The notes beneath the pieces were generated by a model. It saw nothing but the letters and a program-made list of their open reading frames with translations, had not been told where the DNA came from and searched no databases. DNA of 64,000 bases, taken from assembly GCA_942492715.1 (NCBI GenBank), contig CALOFW010000012.1:248001-312000 (forward strand), written 5' to 3'. Made by a program: the position numbers and the translations under genes. This DNA is from Sva-07 sp942492715 (lineage in GTDB: Bacteria; Actinomycetota; Acidimicrobiia; Acidimicrobiales; Ilumatobacteraceae). Of this stretch, positions 25,392-33,924 are shown piece by piece (positions within the stretch are counted from its first letter, which is position 1; every line of letters starts with the position of its first letter).

Positions 25392-26550
25392 CGCCGATTC
25401 CCCGAGGCAGCTTGGCCGGATCCCACGACAGCTGTGCGAGCCCCTCCTGGCACGCGAAACGATCGGTCATCCCGGCGACGTAGGCGACCGCAGCACGAAG
25501 GGCGTCGGCGCTTCCGGCGTCGACCTGGTCGGCTGCATCGCCGAGCGCCGCTCGGCTCGTCTGGCTGGGAATCGCATGGGGCCGGTCGGCGTAGTGCTCG
25601 ACGAGCGCTCGCAGGAGCGACACCACCGCCGCGGCCTGCTGTTGACTCGCAGGACGCAGATAGACGTGCTCGTAGTTGAAACGGCGGAACTCGGCGAGCG
25701 CCTCGGCGATGTCGGGTGACATCCCGATCCGGCCGGTGGCGACGGTCGCGGACACCATCGCACGCACGAACGTGCCGAGCTGGCCCGAACGGTCGCGGCC
25801 ACAGCGCTCGGCGACGACGTCGGGGAGCATGTCGGCGGTGACGATCCCGGCGGCGACGGCATCTTCGAAATCGTGACAGACGTACGCGATCCGGTCGGCC
25901 CACGACACGACCTCGCCCTCCGGCGTGCGGGGGGCGGGAAGGCTCCAGGAGTGGTTGCGGATGCCGTCGAGGGTCTCGGCGCAGAGGTTCAGCGGTTGCA
26001 GCGTCACGTCGGCGCCCCATGGCGCGTGATCGAATCCGCCATCGAGATAGGGCGACAACGCGTCCTCGCTGGCGTGGCCGCCGGGACCGTGGCCGCAGTC
26101 GTGGCCGAGCGCCATCGCCTCCACCAGCGGCACGTTGAGGCTCAGTGCGTCAGCGACCGAGCGGGCGACCTGCGCCACCTCGAGTGCATGGGTCATGCGG
26201 GTGCGCTGGTGGTCGTCGGGGAACACGAACACCTGCGTCTTGCCGGCGAGTCGGCGAAACGACGAGTCGTGCAGGATGCGATCACGGTCGCGTTCGAAGC
26301 AGGTGCGGAACGGATCCGGCTCCTCGACGATCGCGCGGTTGCCAGCCCCGTGTGCCCGGGTGGCGTTGGTGGCGAGCGTCGCATCGTCGACCTCTTCGCG
26401 GTGCTGTCGGGTGCGGACCCGGGCTCGGCCGACATCGGCATCGGAGTCGGCATGTGCCACGACGATGTCGTCGGTTCCGTGCCCGGTCATCGTCGCTGCC
26501 CACCGGTCGGCCCGGTCGGCGGCAGCGTCCGGGAACGGAAGATCAGACAT
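25363..26550 (-). CDS. dgt: dGTP triphosphohydrolase-like HD-domain protein
   Basis: 395-residue HD-domain dNTP triphosphohydrolase that hydrolyses dNTPs to deoxynucleosides and triphosphate. Key segments are RDRILHDSSFRRLAGKTQVF, the first HD histidine in RMTHALEVAQVARSVADAL, and the HD motif GHDCGHGPGGHASEDAL. These are followed by SWADRIAYVCHDFEDA. The ATG at 26550 begins about 80 residues upstream of the conserved core. The N-terminal stretch is low in conservation, and the true start may be further downstream. The open frame continues upstream to 29067 only as antisense of obg and proB. Confidence 0.9.
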   Translation of the reverse strand: MSDLPFPDAAADRADRWAATMTGHGTDDIVVAHADSDADVGRARVRTRQHREEVDDATLATNATRAHGAGNRAIVEEPDPFRTCFERDRDRILHDSSFRRLAGKTQVFVFPDDHQRTRMTHALEVAQVARSVADALSLNVPLVEAMALGHDCGHGPGGHASEDALSPYLDGGFDHAPWGADVTLQPLNLCAETLDGIRNHSWSLPAPRTPEGEVVSWADRIAYVCHDFEDAVAAGIVTADMLPDVVAERCGRDRSGQLGTFVRAMVSATVATGRIGMSPDIAEALAEFRRFNYEHVYLRPASQQQAAAVVSLLRALVEHYADRPHAIPSQTSRAALGDAADQVDAGSADALRAAVAYVAGMTDRFACQEGLAQLSWDPAKLPRGIGVSAFRGTSL

Positions 26551-26601
26551 GGTTCCGACGATACGAGATGCCGTTCGCCGGACGGCGTTAGCCTTCGGGA
26601 A

Positions 26602-27858
26602 ATGTCGCAGTTCGTCGACGAGTGCCAACTGAACGTACGGGGTGGTGACGGTGGCGCGGGCTGCGTCAGCTTCCGCCGGGAGGGGCCCGTCGTCATGGGT
26701 GGGCCCAACGGCGGAGACGGTGGGAACGGGGGCAACGTGTGGCTCGTGGCCGACCACAACGTCTCGTCGCTGCTCGCGTTCCGTGACCATCCGCACCGTC
26801 GGGCCTCCGACGGCGTGCACGGCAAGGGCAAGGACCTCCACGGACGCCGTGGGGAGTCGCTCGACATCACGGTTCCGATGGGCACCCTGGTGTACGACAT
26901 GTACACCGGTGACGTGCTCGCCGAGCTCGTGAACCACGGCGACCGTTGGCTCGCCGCCGCCGGCGGGCGTGGCGGCCGGGGCAACGCGAAGTTCCTGTCG
27001 AACAAGCGGCGCGCTCCGAGCTTCGCCGAGCAGGGCGAGCACGGCGAGGAACGCTGGCTGCGACTCGAACTCCGCTTGATGGCCGACGTCGCACTCGTCG
27101 GGTTCCCGAACGCGGGGAAGTCGACGTTCATCAGCGTGATCTCGGCCGCCAAACCGAAGATCGCGAACTATCCGTTCACCACGCTGGAGCCCAACCTCGG
27201 CGTGGTGCGTCTCGACGAGGAGACCGACTTCGTCGTCGCCGACATCCCGGGGTTGATCGAAGGAGCGAGCGAGGGGCGCGGGCTGGGCCACCAGTTCCTT
27301 CGTCACGTCGAGCGGGCCCGGGTGCTGTGCCTGCTGCTCGACCTCGCCTCGATGGACGGCGTGAGCCCGCAGGAGCAGGAGCGGATCCTGTTGCACGAAC
27401 TGGGTGCATACGAACCCGAGTTGCTGGAGCGCCCTCGCGTCGTCGTGGGGACGAAGGCCGATGCGGTGCAGGTCGACGAGCTGGCCGAGATGGGCTGGGA
27501 CGGGCCGATCATGTCGTCGGTGACCGGCCAGGGCGTGCCCGAGGTGGTCGGGCAGCTGGCCCAGCGGGTGCACGACGTGCGCCAGGCAACCGAGTGGCGA
27601 GAGGGCGTCGTGGTGCTGCGGCCCGAAGCGAGCGGTGCGGCGGTGGAACGGATCGCCGACGGCGAGTTCCGGCTGCTCGGCCGCGACGTCGAGCGCGTCG
27701 TGGCACTCAACGACGTGACCACGCCCGAGGCGTTGTCGTACATCGACTATCGACTCGAGCGGTTGGGCGTGCCGAAGATGCTCGCCAAGGCGGGCGCCCG
27801 GGAGGGCGACGTGATCTGGATCGGCGAGTTCAGCTTCTCCTACTCGCCGGACCTCTGA
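26602..27858 (+). CDS. obg: GTPase Obg
   Basis: Essential GTPase linked to large-subunit ribosome assembly and stress. 418 residues: the Gly-rich OBG domain (FVDECQLNVRGGDGGAGCVS, GPNGGDGGNGGNVWLVAD), then the G domain with G1 GFPNAGKST, G3 DIPGLIEGA and G4-like GTKAD. It ends in an OCT domain closing GDVIWIGEFSFSYSPDL. ATG at 26602 begins the Obg fold. It diverges from dgt with 51 bp between starts, and proB follows 9 bp after the stop, the usual obg-proB linkage. Confidence 0.96.
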   Translation: MSQFVDECQLNVRGGDGGAGCVSFRREGPVVMGGPNGGDGGNGGNVWLVADHNVSSLLAFRDHPHRRASDGVHGKGKDLHGRRGESLDITVPMGTLVYDMYTGDVLAELVNHGDRWLAAAGGRGGRGNAKFLSNKRRAPSFAEQGEHGEERWLRLELRLMADVALVGFPNAGKSTFISVISAAKPKIANYPFTTLEPNLGVVRLDEETDFVVADIPGLIEGASEGRGLGHQFLRHVERARVLCLLLDLASMDGVSPQEQERILLHELGAYEPELLERPRVVVGTKADAVQVDELAEMGWDGPIMSSVTGQGVPEVVGQLAQRVHDVRQATEWREGVVVLRPEASGAAVERIADGEFRLLGRDVERVVALNDVTTPEALSYIDYRLERLGVPKMLAKAGAREGDVIWIGEFSFSYSPDL

Positions 27859-27867
27859 GGCCTCGCG

Positions 27868-28956
27868 ATGCGTGTGGTGGCGAAGATCGGGACCGCGTCG
27901 ATCACCGACGACCGCGGTGCGGTCGACCTGGTGGCGCTCGCCAAGCTGGCCGACGAAGTGGCGGGCCTTCGTCGTAGCGGTCACGAGGTGATCGTGGTGT
28001 CGTCGGGGGCGGTGGCCGCTGGGGTGGCGGCGCTCGGCCTCGCTGCACGGCCCTCCGACATGCAGACGGTGCAAGCACTCTCGGCCGTCGGGCAGAGCCG
28101 CCTCGTCGAGGCCTACAACCAGGAGTTCGCTCGTCACGGCCTCGTCGGGGCGCAGGTGCTGCTCGACCCGCACGACTTCGTCGATCGCGTGCAGTACCTG
28201 CATGCGCGCCGAACCATCGAGCGTCTGCTGGAACTCGGTTGCGTGCCGGTCGTCAACGAGAACGACGCGATCGCCAACGACGAGCTCCGCTACGGCGACA
28301 ACGATCGGCTGGCCGCACTCGTGGCGAACAGCGTGGGCGCCGACGTGCTCGTGCTGCTCACCGACATGGACGGGGTGTACACCGCCGACCCTCGCCGTGA
28401 TCCCTCCGCCACGCTGATTCCACTCGTCCGCTCGGGAGATCCGCTGCTGGCCATCCGTGCCGACGCCGGTGGCAGCGGTCGGGGGAGCGGTGGCATGGCA
28501 TCGAAGCTCACTGCGGCGCGGATGGCGTCGTGGTCGGGAATCCGCAGCGTGATCGCCCGCGCGTCCCGGCCAGACGTGCTGGCCGGTGCGGCGTCGGCGG
28601 AGCTCGTCGGGACCACGTTCGAAGCCCACGACCGGACGCTGTCGGCGCGCAAGCTGTGGATCGCCTTCGCCTCGGAGGTCGCCGGTGTCCTGCGGGTGGA
28701 CGAGGGCGCCGAGCGGGCGTTGACCGAACGTCCGAGCAGTCTGTTGCCGGCGGGTATCGTCGCCGCCGAGGGCGGGTTCGTCGTCGGTGACACGGTCGAC
28801 ATCGCCGGATCGTCGGGACGGGTGTTCGCTCGCGGTCTGGTCGCCGTCGATGCGCCGGTGGTCCGCACGGTCCTCGGGCTCCACACCGGCGAACTCCCCG
28901 CCGGCGTGAACCACGAGGTGGTCCACCGCGACGACCTCGTCGTCCTCCCCACCTGA
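27868..28956 (+). CDS. proB: Glutamate 5-kinase
   Basis: First step of proline synthesis: ATP-dependent phosphorylation of glutamate. 362 residues. The amino acid kinase domain (VVAKIGTASIT, VIVVSSGAVAAGVAALGL, PVVNENDAIANDELRYGDNDRLAALVA, GSGRGSGGMASKLTAARMA) is followed by a C-terminal PUA domain (VDEGAERALTERPSSLLPAGIVAAEG, RGLVAVDA). The N-terminal phosphate-binding segment reads KIGTASIT rather than the common KVGSS. It follows obg by 9 bp; proA is not in the window. Confidence 0.95.
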   Translation: MRVVAKIGTASITDDRGAVDLVALAKLADEVAGLRRSGHEVIVVSSGAVAAGVAALGLAARPSDMQTVQALSAVGQSRLVEAYNQEFARHGLVGAQVLLDPHDFVDRVQYLHARRTIERLLELGCVPVVNENDAIANDELRYGDNDRLAALVANSVGADVLVLLTDMDGVYTADPRRDPSATLIPLVRSGDPLLAIRADAGGSGRGSGGMASKLTAARMASWSGIRSVIARASRPDVLAGAASAELVGTTFEAHDRTLSARKLWIAFASEVAGVLRVDEGAERALTERPSSLLPAGIVAAEGGFVVGDTVDIAGSSGRVFARGLVAVDAPVVRTVLGLHTGELPAGVNHEVVHRDDLVVLPT

Positions 28957-28967
28957 CGTCTGCGTTC

Positions 28968-29098
28968 GCGTGCGGATTCGGGTGACCCGGCTCACGCAGA
29001 ATGCGGCGCAAACCGTGGTGGCGCGGGGGAACCCCGTTTGCGTGCGGATTCGGGTGACCCGGCTCACGCAGAATGCGGCGCAAACCGTGGTGGCGCGG
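28968..29098. repeat. Two direct copies of a 59-bp element with palindromic core
   Basis: Identical 59-bp units occupy 28968-29026 and 29040-29098 (period 72). Each carries the near-palindrome GTGACCCGGCTCAC, flanked by ATTC and GAAT. The pair fills the gap between the converging proB and murJ genes, so it may terminate both, or it may be a duplicated mobile palindrome. Confidence 0.9.
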
Positions 29099-29103
29099 TG
29101 GTG

Positions 29104-30672
29104 TCAGGAGCGGCGGAGGCGGCGGCGGACGGCGTCGAGTTCGGGCACGCCGAGCGCGAACAGCACGCCGAGGTACACCGCCACACCGGCCACTGCCCCG
29201 ACGACGAGCCGGACGACGGCGTCCGCGCCGCTGTTCCCACCGACCTGCTGGGTGATCAGCCACACCGCCTCGGCCATCAGCACGGCGGCGAGGATCATCG
29301 GAGCGATGCTGACGAGGATCGAGCGGACGGAGAACCCCGGCACCTTGTAGCCGAGCACCTGCATGCCCCACAACGACGAGATGACGTAGGCGAGAGCGAA
29401 CGCGAGGCCGAGGCCGAGCACGCCGTATCGATCGACGAGCACGAACGCCAGGACGATGTTGATCAGGTTCTCGACGACGTTGATCTTGAACGGCGTCTTC
29501 GTGTCCTTGTGGGCGTAGAAGCCGCGCAACACGAACATGTAGATCGAGAACGCTCCGAGGCCGAGCGCGAGGCCGGCGAGCGCACGTTGGGCAGCATCGG
29601 CGTCCTCTGCGCTGAACTCGCCGCGCTGCAGGAGCGCGCCGATGATCGGCTGACGGAGCACGAAGATGCCGACACCGGCGGGGATCGTGAACAGCGCAGT
29701 CATCCGAAGTCCGAGCGATGCCTGGTCGACGAACCCGGTGCGGTCGCGGCGGGCGACCGAGCGTGACATCTCCGGCTGGAAGGTCGTCGCGATCGACACC
29801 GCCAGCAGCCCGTGCGGGAGCACGAAGAAGGTGAACGCATTGATGTACGCGCTCGCATCGCTGGAGCCCGGCTCGGCCAGATTGCGGACCACCAGGAGGG
29901 CAACCTGATTGGCGACGACGAAGCCGATCGTCCAGAACGACAGCGACAGCAGTTTGCGGACCGCGGGGTGCTTCAGGTCGAAGTTCGGTCGGAATCGGAA
30001 GCCGGTGGCGAACATCGCCGGGACGAGGACCGCCGCCATCGAGGCGATACCGACCGTCGCACCCAGGCCGAGCGTCCAGCGCAGCCGGTCGTTCGACAGC
30101 ACCTGCTCGAGTTGCCAGTCGGCCGATCCCGGGTTCGGCAGCGACAGCAGGAAGGCGATGATGATCACGTTCGGCAGGATCGGGGCCCACGCCGCCGCGA
30201 AGAAACGGCGGCGGCTGTTGAGGAACGCGTTGGCCAGGCCGACGAGGCCGTAGAAGAGGATCTGGATCAGGAAGATCCGCGCGAGCGTGGTGCCGACCTC
30301 CCGATACACGTCGGCATCGACGCCGTCGGCGATGTTGACCGAGTAGAGGCCGAAGATCAGTGGGGCGGCGATGACGGCAACGGCGGTCAGCGCCGCCATC
30401 AGCGTCACCGACACGGTGAGTACGACGTTGGTCGCCTCGTCGTCGTCGGTCTCGACGAACGTCGAGAAGAGCGGGACCAGCGTGGCCGACAGCAACCCGC
30501 CGAGCAGCAGGTCGTAGACGATGTTCGGGGTCTCGTTGGCGATCAGGTAGGCGTCGGACAGCGCCGTCTGCCCGAGCACGTAGCCCAGCACGATCAACCG
30601 GAGGAGCCCGGTGATCCTCGACAACGCCGTGCCGCTGGCAACGACGACGTTGCTCCGCAGCAGCCCACTCAT
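29104..30672 (-). CDS. murJ: Lipid II flippase MurJ/MviN family protein
   Basis: Moves lipid-linked peptidoglycan precursor across the membrane. 522 residues from ATG 30672 with about 14 transmembrane segments. Family-typical segments are SGTALSRITGLLRLIVLGYVLG, ANETPNIVYDLLLGGLLSATLVPLF, and VSIATTFQPEMSRSVARRD; RGFYAHKDTKTPFKINVVENLINIVLAF follows. An upstream in-frame start at 30714 would add 14 residues. It lacks the cytoplasmic pseudokinase extension of mycobacterial MviN. Confidence 0.92.
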   Translation of the reverse strand: MSGLLRSNVVVASGTALSRITGLLRLIVLGYVLGQTALSDAYLIANETPNIVYDLLLGGLLSATLVPLFSTFVETDDDEATNVVLTVSVTLMAALTAVAVIAAPLIFGLYSVNIADGVDADVYREVGTTLARIFLIQILFYGLVGLANAFLNSRRRFFAAAWAPILPNVIIIAFLLSLPNPGSADWQLEQVLSNDRLRWTLGLGATVGIASMAAVLVPAMFATGFRFRPNFDLKHPAVRKLLSLSFWTIGFVVANQVALLVVRNLAEPGSSDASAYINAFTFFVLPHGLLAVSIATTFQPEMSRSVARRDRTGFVDQASLGLRMTALFTIPAGVGIFVLRQPIIGALLQRGEFSAEDADAAQRALAGLALGLGAFSIYMFVLRGFYAHKDTKTPFKINVVENLINIVLAFVLVDRYGVLGLGLAFALAYVISSLWGMQVLGYKVPGFSVRSILVSIAPMILAAVLMAEAVWLITQQVGGNSGADAVVRLVVGAVAGVAVYLGVLFALGVPELDAVRRRLRRS

Positions 30673-30700
30673 CCGAGCGAACGCTAGTGCTGGCGTCCGA

Positions 30701-31453
30701 TCACCCCGCGGCACCCGTGACGGTCCAGGCGAGGAGGGGATGGCGGTTGCGGCGAAGGCGGGGACGGTCGGGGTCGGGGAGGGCCCGCAACGCGGCGATC
30801 ACCGGCTCGACCACGGCCGCCCAGGTTGCGTCGTCGACATCGAAGAGCGACGAGTAGATCCGCTGGTCGATCGCGTCGGCCTCGGTCGACGGTGCGGTCT
30901 CGAACTCGTCCCATGTGGTGAAGCCGTCGTGGATCAGGCCGAGGTCGCGATGGCTGTCGGCGACGACGGTGTTGTGGTCGAGCCGCATCCGGCGCAGCGG
31001 AGCGAGGCCGTCGACGATCGGGGCGATCTCGTCGTCAGGGCCGTATTCGGGCCCGGAAGTGATCGCCACCACCCGGCCACCGGGCCGGACGACCCGCGCA
31101 GCCTCGGAGAGTGTCGCGGCGGGGTCCTGCACCAACTGCAGCACCCAGACGAAGAATGCGGTGTCGACGCTGTCGTCGGCCAGTGGGAGCCGGTCGACAT
31201 CGGCCGCCGCCACGCGGTCGCCGATTCGGGCGACTGCGGCGCGCATCATCGCCTCGCTCAGGTCGAAACCGACGACGTCGATGCCGCGTGCTCGGAGGCC
31301 GTTGGCGATCACGCCGGTGCCGATCCCCAGCTCCACTACACGGGGGCCGACGATCCACGGAGCGAGCGAGTCGGCGAAGTGCTCGCCGCGGCGTTCGCCG
31401 CCGCGAGTGGCGTCGTAGATCTCGGCCACACGATCGAACGATGTTCCGGGCAT
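30701..31453 (-). CDS. Class I SAM-dependent methyltransferase
   Basis: 250 residues from ATG 31453 with FDRVAEIYDATRGG at the N-terminus. Motif I VVELGIGTGVIANGLRARG and VVGFDLSEAMMRAA follow, and then LPLADDSVDTAFFVWVLQLV and VVRPGGRVVAI. This is a UbiE/Methyltransf_11-type fold; the substrate is unknown. An in-frame ATG at 31471 is an alternative. It diverges from the MoxR gene, and a 16-bp perfect palindrome lies between them. Confidence 0.85.
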   Translation of the reverse strand: MPGTSFDRVAEIYDATRGGERRGEHFADSLAPWIVGPRVVELGIGTGVIANGLRARGIDVVGFDLSEAMMRAAVARIGDRVAAADVDRLPLADDSVDTAFFVWVLQLVQDPAATLSEAARVVRPGGRVVAITSGPEYGPDDEIAPIVDGLAPLRRMRLDHNTVVADSHRDLGLIHDGFTTWDEFETAPSTEADAIDQRIYSSLFDVDDATWAAVVEPVIAALRALPDPDRPRLRRNRHPLLAWTVTGAAG

Positions 31454-31476
31454 GGGCGCACCGTAGAGCATCCCAA

Positions 31477-31492
31477 TTGACCCACGGGTCAA
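31477..31492. promoter_or_regulatory. Perfect palindrome TTGACCC-AC-GGGTCAA in a divergent promoter region
   Basis: A 7-2-7 inverted repeat lies between the methyltransferase (start 31453, minus) and the MoxR ATPase (start 31515, plus). Each arm contains TTGACC, a -35-like hexamer, so a regulator bound here could control both directions. Confidence 0.5.
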
Positions 31493-31514
31493 GGGGACGG
31501 GTAGCGTGCGACGC

Positions 31515-32420
31515 ATGACCACCACGGATGCCGGGGCGCCCGGTAGCACCACCAACCGCTTCGAGAGTGTGCAGTCGGTGCGCGATGCCCTGCGCGACGT
31601 CAACTACCTCGCCGACGACGGCATTGCGGGCGTTGCCTACCTCGCCGACCGCCTCTCGAAGCCGGTGCTGGTCGAGGGTCCGGCCGGTACCGGCAAGACA
31701 CAGCTGGCGAAGTCGATCGCCGAGATCACCGACGCCCGGCTGATCCGCCTGCAGTGCTACGAGGGCCTCGACGAGAGCAAAGCCCTCTACGAATGGAACT
31801 ACAAGAAGCAGCTCCTGCGCATCCAGACCGAGCGTGGCGACAACTCCGAGGACTGGACCGAGATCAAGGACGACATCTTCTCCGACGAGTTCCTGCTCAC
31901 GCGCCCGCTGCTCGAAGCGATCACTGCGACCGATCCGGTCGTGCTGCTGATCGACGAGGTCGATCGCGTCGAGGTCGAGACCGAGGCACTGCTGCTCGAG
32001 ATCCTCTCCGACTACCAGGTGTCGATCCCCGAGTTGGGCACGATCACCGCCACCCAGGTCCCGCTCGTGTTCCTCACCTCGAACAACACCCGCGAGCTGT
32101 CCGAGGCCCTCAAGCGCCGCTGCCTGTACCTGCATGTCGACTACCCACAGCTCGAACGCGAGAAGGAGATCGTGCTCGCGAAGGTGCCCGACATCAGCGA
32201 GCACCTCGCCGACCAGGTCGCCCGCATCGTGCGTTCGATCCGCCAGCTCGACCTGAAGAAGGCACCGAGCGTCTCGGAGACCCTCGACTGGGCCCGCACG
32301 CTGTTGTTGCTCAACATCGACAACATCGACGAGCAGACGGCGAAGGACACGCTCAACGTGCTGCTCAAGTATCAGACCGACATCGCCAAGGCGGCGAAGG
32401 AACTGTCCGTCGACGAGTGA
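31515..32420 (+). CDS. MoxR-type AAA+ ATPase
   Basis: 301-residue AAA+ ATPase. Walker A is LVEGPAGTGKTQLAKSIAE, Walker B VVLLIDEVDRVEVE, sensor 1 VPLVFLTSNNTRELSEALKRRC. The sequence is close to the MoxR/CoxD class that works with VWA-domain partners in cofactor insertion or protein-complex maturation. The partner VWA gene follows 7 bp downstream. No dehydrogenase or other obvious client is in the window, so the pair's target is unknown. Confidence 0.92.
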   Translation: MTTTDAGAPGSTTNRFESVQSVRDALRDVNYLADDGIAGVAYLADRLSKPVLVEGPAGTGKTQLAKSIAEITDARLIRLQCYEGLDESKALYEWNYKKQLLRIQTERGDNSEDWTEIKDDIFSDEFLLTRPLLEAITATDPVVLLIDEVDRVEVETEALLLEILSDYQVSIPELGTITATQVPLVFLTSNNTRELSEALKRRCLYLHVDYPQLEREKEIVLAKVPDISEHLADQVARIVRSIRQLDLKKAPSVSETLDWARTLLLLNIDNIDEQTAKDTLNVLLKYQTDIAKAAKELSVDE

Positions 32421-32427
32421 CCGTCTG

Positions 32428-33867
32428 ATGCTCGATCTCCTCAACGGCTTCGTCGTCGAACTCCGCAACGCGGGGCTGCCCGTCAGCCTCACGGAGAACC
32501 TCGACGCGATGGAGGCCGTCCAGCACATCCCGATCGAGGATCGTGAGGCCTTCAAGTACGCGCTCGGCGCCACGCTGATCAAGAACCATGCGCACTGGCG
32601 CAGCTTCGAGACCGTGTTCGAGGTGTACTTCAGCCTCCGCGGTCCCGAGTACAAGCTGGTCGAGGGCGGCGACGACGACACCGACATCGACGAACTGTGG
32701 CGCGAGCTGCAGGAGCAGCAGAAGCAGGAGGGCGCGGGGGGTGCCGGCGGGCTCGACAGCCTGACGCCCGAAGAGATCGCGCAGATGCTGATGTCGGCGT
32801 TGATGAACGGCGATCAGGGCGTGACGCGGGCGATGGCCAAGCAGGCCGTCCAGCGATTCGCCGGCATGGAGCCAGGCCGCCCGGTCGGCGGCACGTACTA
32901 CCTGTACCGCACGCTGCGGAACCTCGATCTCGACGGGATGCTCGAGAAGATGTTGGACCAGGCCCGTCAGGACGCCGACGGCGATCTGACGCCGCTGGAG
33001 GAGCGCCTCGAGAAAGAGGAGTTCGAGGACCGCATCGAGAAGTTCAAGGGCGAGATCGAAGCCGAGATCAGGCGTCGGCTGGTCGCCGACCGGGGCGCCG
33101 AGGCGATGGCCAAGACGCTGCGCAAGCCGCTGCCCGAGGACGTCGAGTTCATGCACGCGTCCCGCGACGAGATGCAGGCACTGAAGAAGTCGCTGTACCC
33201 GCTCACCCGCAAGCTCGCCGCCCGTCTCGCCCGCAAGCGCCGTCACGGCCGCAAGGGCCCGCTCGACTTCCGCAACACGGTGCGCCACTCGCTCAGCTAC
33301 GGCGGCGTGCCCGCTGAGCCGAAGTTCAAGTACCCGCGTCCGGCCAAGCCCGAGCTGGTCGTCGTTGCCGACATCTCGGGGTCGGTTGCCGCGTTCGCCC
33401 GCTTCACCCTGATGCTGGTCTATGCGATCCAGAACCAGTTCTCCAAGGTCCGCTCGTTCGTGTTCATCGACGGCATCGACGAGGTCACCGACTACTTCCG
33501 GGCGACCGAGGACATCACCGAGGCGATCCACCGGGTGAACACCGAGGCCGACGTCGTGTGGGTCGACGGGCACTCCGACTACGGCCACGCCTTCGAGGTG
33601 TTCTGGGAGCGCTACGGCAAGGACATCGGCCCCAAGTCGACCGTGCTGCTGCTCGGCGACGCCCGCAACAACTACCACGCCAGCCAGGCCTGGGTCGTCA
33701 AGGAGATCGCCCAGAAGGCTCGTCACGTCTACTGGCTGAACCCTGAACCGCGCAGCTACTGGAACACCGGCGACTCGATCGTCGGTGAGTACGGAACGCA
33801 CACCGATGGTGTCTACGAGTGTCGCAACCTGCGCCAGCTCGAAGCGTTCGTCGAGAAGCTCGCCTGA
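32428..33867 (+). CDS. VWA domain-containing protein (CoxE-like)
   Basis: 479 residues. The N-terminal region FVVELRNAGLPVSLTENLDAM is typical of CoxE-type partners of MoxR ATPases. A long charged, helical middle (about 85-290) is followed by a von Willebrand A domain with MIDAS motif VVVADISGSVAAFARF and STVLLLGDARNNYHASQAW. It presumably couples ATP hydrolysis by the adjacent MoxR protein to remodelling of a client. The spacing of 7 bp indicates an operon. Cytoplasmic; no signal peptide. Confidence 0.9.
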   Translation: MLDLLNGFVVELRNAGLPVSLTENLDAMEAVQHIPIEDREAFKYALGATLIKNHAHWRSFETVFEVYFSLRGPEYKLVEGGDDDTDIDELWRELQEQQKQEGAGGAGGLDSLTPEEIAQMLMSALMNGDQGVTRAMAKQAVQRFAGMEPGRPVGGTYYLYRTLRNLDLDGMLEKMLDQARQDADGDLTPLEERLEKEEFEDRIEKFKGEIEAEIRRRLVADRGAEAMAKTLRKPLPEDVEFMHASRDEMQALKKSLYPLTRKLAARLARKRRHGRKGPLDFRNTVRHSLSYGGVPAEPKFKYPRPAKPELVVVADISGSVAAFARFTLMLVYAIQNQFSKVRSFVFIDGIDEVTDYFRATEDITEAIHRVNTEADVVWVDGHSDYGHAFEVFWERYGKDIGPKSTVLLLGDARNNYHASQAWVVKEIAQKARHVYWLNPEPRSYWNTGDSIVGEYGTHTDGVYECRNLRQLEAFVEKLA

Positions 33868-33924
33868 CCCGCCGTCAGTGGCATGAGGCCCTCGCAACAC
33901 GGCGATGTCGCGGTGCGCTGATCC

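Noticed and set aside
26551..29067. Extension of the dgt frame upstream to give a 1234-residue protein
   Set aside because: The extension is antisense to obg and proB, two clear genes; the conserved Dgt protein begins at or after 26550.
28968..29098. CRISPR array
   Set aside because: Only two repeat copies of 59 bp with one 13-bp gap and no cas genes; it is a duplicated palindromic element.
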